This document shows positions 16,429 through 18,065 of a DNA stretch of 18,065 nt, piece by piece. A program made the translations under genes and the position numbers. Below the pieces are notes generated by a model. That model saw nothing but the letters and a program-made list of their open reading frames with translations. It was not told where the DNA came from and made no database searches. Each line of letters opens with the position of its first letter. Position 1 is the first letter of the stretch. The stretch comes from Alitiscatomonas aceti (GTDB lineage Bacteria; Bacillota; Clostridia; Lachnospirales; Lachnospiraceae): positions 1 through 18,065 of the forward strand of contig NZ_JAOQJF010000045.1 of NCBI RefSeq assembly GCF_025567195.1, in the 5' to 3' direction.

Positions 16429-16680
16429 ATGAACGCTACTACGATTCTTTGCATCCTGCTTCTATCCCTCTATCTGGTTCTGGCCGCGTTCTGGCTCTTC
16501 AGGTCCATCGTCGACACCATCGACGACCGCAAGACCAAAAAGCGCACTGCTGAACTCGATGCCGAGCGTGAAGCTCGCAACGCCAAATGGGAAGCCGAGC
16601 GTCAGCAGCTTGAACGAGAACGTGCCATTCGTGAAGTCGAGTACCACGAAGCCCGAATGAAGGAACTCGAACAGAAGTAA
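16429..16680 (+). CDS. Small membrane-anchored coiled-coil protein
   Basis: The 83-residue protein has one hydrophobic segment (about 5-27, ILCILLLSLYLVLAAFWLF) followed by a strongly charged helix rich in E, R and K, probably a coiled coil. The N-terminus would be outside or periplasm-facing and the charged part in the cytoplasm by the positive-inside rule, though this is uncertain. GGAGG lies 9 bases before the ATG at 16429. Function unknown; it might tether the replication complex to the membrane, which is speculation. Confidence 0.7.
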   Translation: MNATTILCILLLSLYLVLAAFWLFRSIVDTIDDRKTKKRTAELDAEREARNAKWEAERQQLERERAIREVEYHEARMKELEQK

Positions 16681-16692
16681 TCTCCGGCCTAC

Positions 16693-16718
16693 GGGTGGTG
16701 GGAGCAATCCTGCCACCC
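16693..16718 (+). promoter_or_regulatory. Hairpin between the membrane protein gene and the polymerase gene
   Basis: GGGTGG at 16693-16698 pairs with CCACCC at 16713-16718 with a 14-base loop. There is only a short T3 after it, so it is a weak terminator at best; it could instead be an mRNA processing or stability element. Confidence 0.3.
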
Positions 16719-16746
16719 TTTCAGGCTACGGAAAGGACCTATGTAT

Positions 16747-17988
16747 ATGAAAACACTCAGTATCGATATTGAAACCTACAGCAGCGTGGACCTTGCTAAG
16801 TGCGGCGTCTACAAATACACCGAGGCGACAGATTTCGACATTTTTCTCTTCGGGTATTCCACGGACGGCGGCCCTGTGCAGGTGGTCGACCTTGCCTGTG
16901 GCGAGATGATCCCGCCGGAGGTCATCGCTGCTCTGACAAACGACGATGTGACAAAGTGGGCCTTCAACGCTCAGTTTGAGAGAATATGCCTCTCCCGCTG
17001 GCTCCGGGATCACGGTAGCTTTGACAACGCCTGCTACAGCATCCCGGAAGACACCGTTGGCAACTACCTCAATCCGGCTTCATGGAAATGCACCATGATC
17101 TGGTCCGCATACATGGGATTGCCGCTTTCGTTGGAAGGCGTCGGTGCTGTTCTGGGCCTCGGAAAGCAGAAGCTGACCGAAGGCAAAGAGCTCATCAAGT
17201 ATTTCTGCCAGCCCTGTGCGCCGACAAAGACCAATGGCGGTCGAACCCGCAACCTGCCGGAAAACGCTCCGGACAAGTGGGCCGCCTTCAAACGGTACAA
17301 CGCCCGAGATGTCGAGGTCGAAATGTCCATTCAAGAAAAGCTCGCCAAGTTTCCGGTGCCGGAGGCGGTCTGGGAACAGTATCACCTCGATCAGGAAATC
17401 AACGACAGAGGTGTCGCCCTCGATATGGAGCTGGTGCATCAAGCCATCGCTATGGACACCCGCTCTCGTGCGGAGCTCACTGCTGCCATGAAGAAGCTGA
17501 CCGCTTTGGACAATCCCAACTCCGTGCAGCAGATGAAGCAGTGGCTTTCGGACAACGGTCTGGAGGTGGATTCTCTCGGCAAGAAAGAAGTCGCTGAAAT
17601 GCTCAAGACCGCTCCGGCAGAGCTGCAGAAGGTTCTCCTTCTCCGGCAGCAGCTGGCCAAATCGTCCGTCAAGAAGTATCAGGCGATGGAAAAGGCAGTC
17701 TGCGCCGATGGTCGTGCTCGTGGAATGTTTCAGTTTTACGGTGCCAACAGGACCGGTCGTTGGGCTGGACGCATTATACAGATGCAGAACCTGCCCCAGA
17801 ACCATCTTCCGGATCTGGCAGAGGCCCGTGCTCTTGTCCGCTGTGGTGACTTTGACGGCGTGGAACTTCTCTACGAAGATGTGCCAGATACACTATCGCA
17901 ACTGATCCGCACCGCCTTTGTGCCGAAACCCGGATATAAGTTCATCGTTTCTGACTTCTCTGCAATTGATATTGTCAATATTGGTTGA
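16747..17988 (+). CDS. Family A DNA polymerase (phage type), truncated at motif A
   Basis: Replicative polymerase of the element. The proofreading domain is intact in its motifs: D7 and E9 (SIDIETYS), N74-F77 (NAQFE) and Y184/D188 (YNARD). The polymerase domain begins with NRTGRWAGR and QMQNLPQN (about 334-352) and reaches motif A at SDFSAI (D403). Directly after this the inverted repeat at 17965 starts and adds six foreign residues and a stop. Family members of this kind run to roughly 640 residues, so about 230 residues with the rest of motif A and motifs B and C are missing. I start at 16747 because AAAGGA is 9 bases upstream, against 3 for the ATG at 16741. As it stands it could not polymerise; the gene may be complete in the real genome if the arm is an assembly artefact. 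Confidence 0.9.
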   Translation: MKTLSIDIETYSSVDLAKCGVYKYTEATDFDIFLFGYSTDGGPVQVVDLACGEMIPPEVIAALTNDDVTKWAFNAQFERICLSRWLRDHGSFDNACYSIPEDTVGNYLNPASWKCTMIWSAYMGLPLSLEGVGAVLGLGKQKLTEGKELIKYFCQPCAPTKTNGGRTRNLPENAPDKWAAFKRYNARDVEVEMSIQEKLAKFPVPEAVWEQYHLDQEINDRGVALDMELVHQAIAMDTRSRAELTAAMKKLTALDNPNSVQQMKQWLSDNGLEVDSLGKKEVAEMLKTAPAELQKVLLLRQQLAKSSVKKYQAMEKAVCADGRARGMFQFYGANRTGRWAGRIIQMQNLPQNHLPDLAEARALVRCGDFDGVELLYEDVPDTLSQLIRTAFVPKPGYKFIVSDFSAIDIVNIG

Positions 17989-18062
17989 CACATTTATCTC
18001 AAAGATATCACTGCCTATGCAGCCTGTTCCAGAGATTGGTAGTATCTCTGTCGCTTAATTAT
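17965..18062. repeat. Right arm of 98-bp perfect inverted repeat
   Basis: Exact reverse complement of 1-98. The bases 17962-17964 before it do not pair consistently with 99-101, so the boundary is sharp. It begins in the polymerase gene right after the codon for Ala-Ile of motif A. Three bases (CGG) follow to the end of the window and may be more of the same repeat, since its left counterpart would lie outside the window. Confidence 0.95.
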
Positions 18063-18065
18063 CGG

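Noticed and set aside
17080..17805. Minus-strand open frame opposite the polymerase
   Set aside because: The plus frame carries exonuclease and polymerase motifs; the reverse frame has none.
17985..18013. Outward promoter in the inverted repeat arm starting from TTGACA
   Set aside because: No acceptable -10 lies 16-18 bases downstream on the right arm or in the opposite direction on the left arm.
1..18065. Circular plasmid or phage genome
   Set aside because: The shared end sequence is inverted, not direct, so the ends do not overlap as in a circular molecule.
1..18065. BREX, DISARM or other named multi-gene defence system
   Set aside because: No PglZ, PglX-type, DrmA/B or phospholipase D protein is present; the methylase, HsdR and McrBC fit standard type I and type IV restriction.
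1..18065. CRISPR array or tRNA gene
   Set aside because: I saw no regularly spaced direct repeats and no cloverleaf-like segment with a CCA-type end on either strand; the only direct repeat noted has two copies.

Overview
The window looks like part of a mobile element (prophage or integrative element) from a Bacillota genome, most likely a gut Clostridia relative (Lachnospiraceae/Oscillospiraceae type). The clue is the plus-strand replication module: sigma-like regulator, DUF2800 nuclease-like protein, DUF2815 protein and family A DNA polymerase, each with a strong GGAGG ribosome binding site. This placement rests on remembered gene order and family resemblance, not on a database search.

Layout. 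Positions 1-98 and 17965-18062 are a perfect inverted repeat that truncates a gene at each side. From about 13455 down to 94, everything reads on the minus strand as one tightly packed defence operon. In order of transcription it holds two uncharacterised proteins (296 and 208 aa) with overlapping genes and a shared SGGNN motif, a small excisionase-like HTH protein, a RloC/PrrC-like ATPase, a fused HsdM-HsdS methyltransferase/specificity protein, HsdR, an EVE-domain McrB-like AAA GTPase, McrC, and a broken SLOG-like (DUF1273-like) gene. A good minus-strand promoter (-10 TATAAT at 13428-13433) sits upstream of the first gene. Positions 13339-13635 form a divergent control region with several repeats. 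From 13636 to the right end, seven plus-strand genes form the replication module, ending in a polymerase cut off at catalytic motif A.

How it may work together. HsdMS and HsdR would form a type I restriction-modification system acting on unmethylated foreign DNA. McrBC with an EVE reader domain would attack DNA carrying modified bases, so the two cover opposite phage strategies. RloC-like proteins are thought to act as a back-up that cuts tRNA when type I restriction is defeated; here the expected catalytic histidine appears to be missing. The first two genes have no function I can name. Their co-transcription with known defence genes and their shared motif make them the best candidate for an undescribed component.

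Base composition is uneven. hsdR is AT-rich compared with mcrBC, the RloC-like gene and the replication module, so the island was probably assembled from separate pieces. I saw no integrase, transposase, tRNA, rRNA or CRISPR array.
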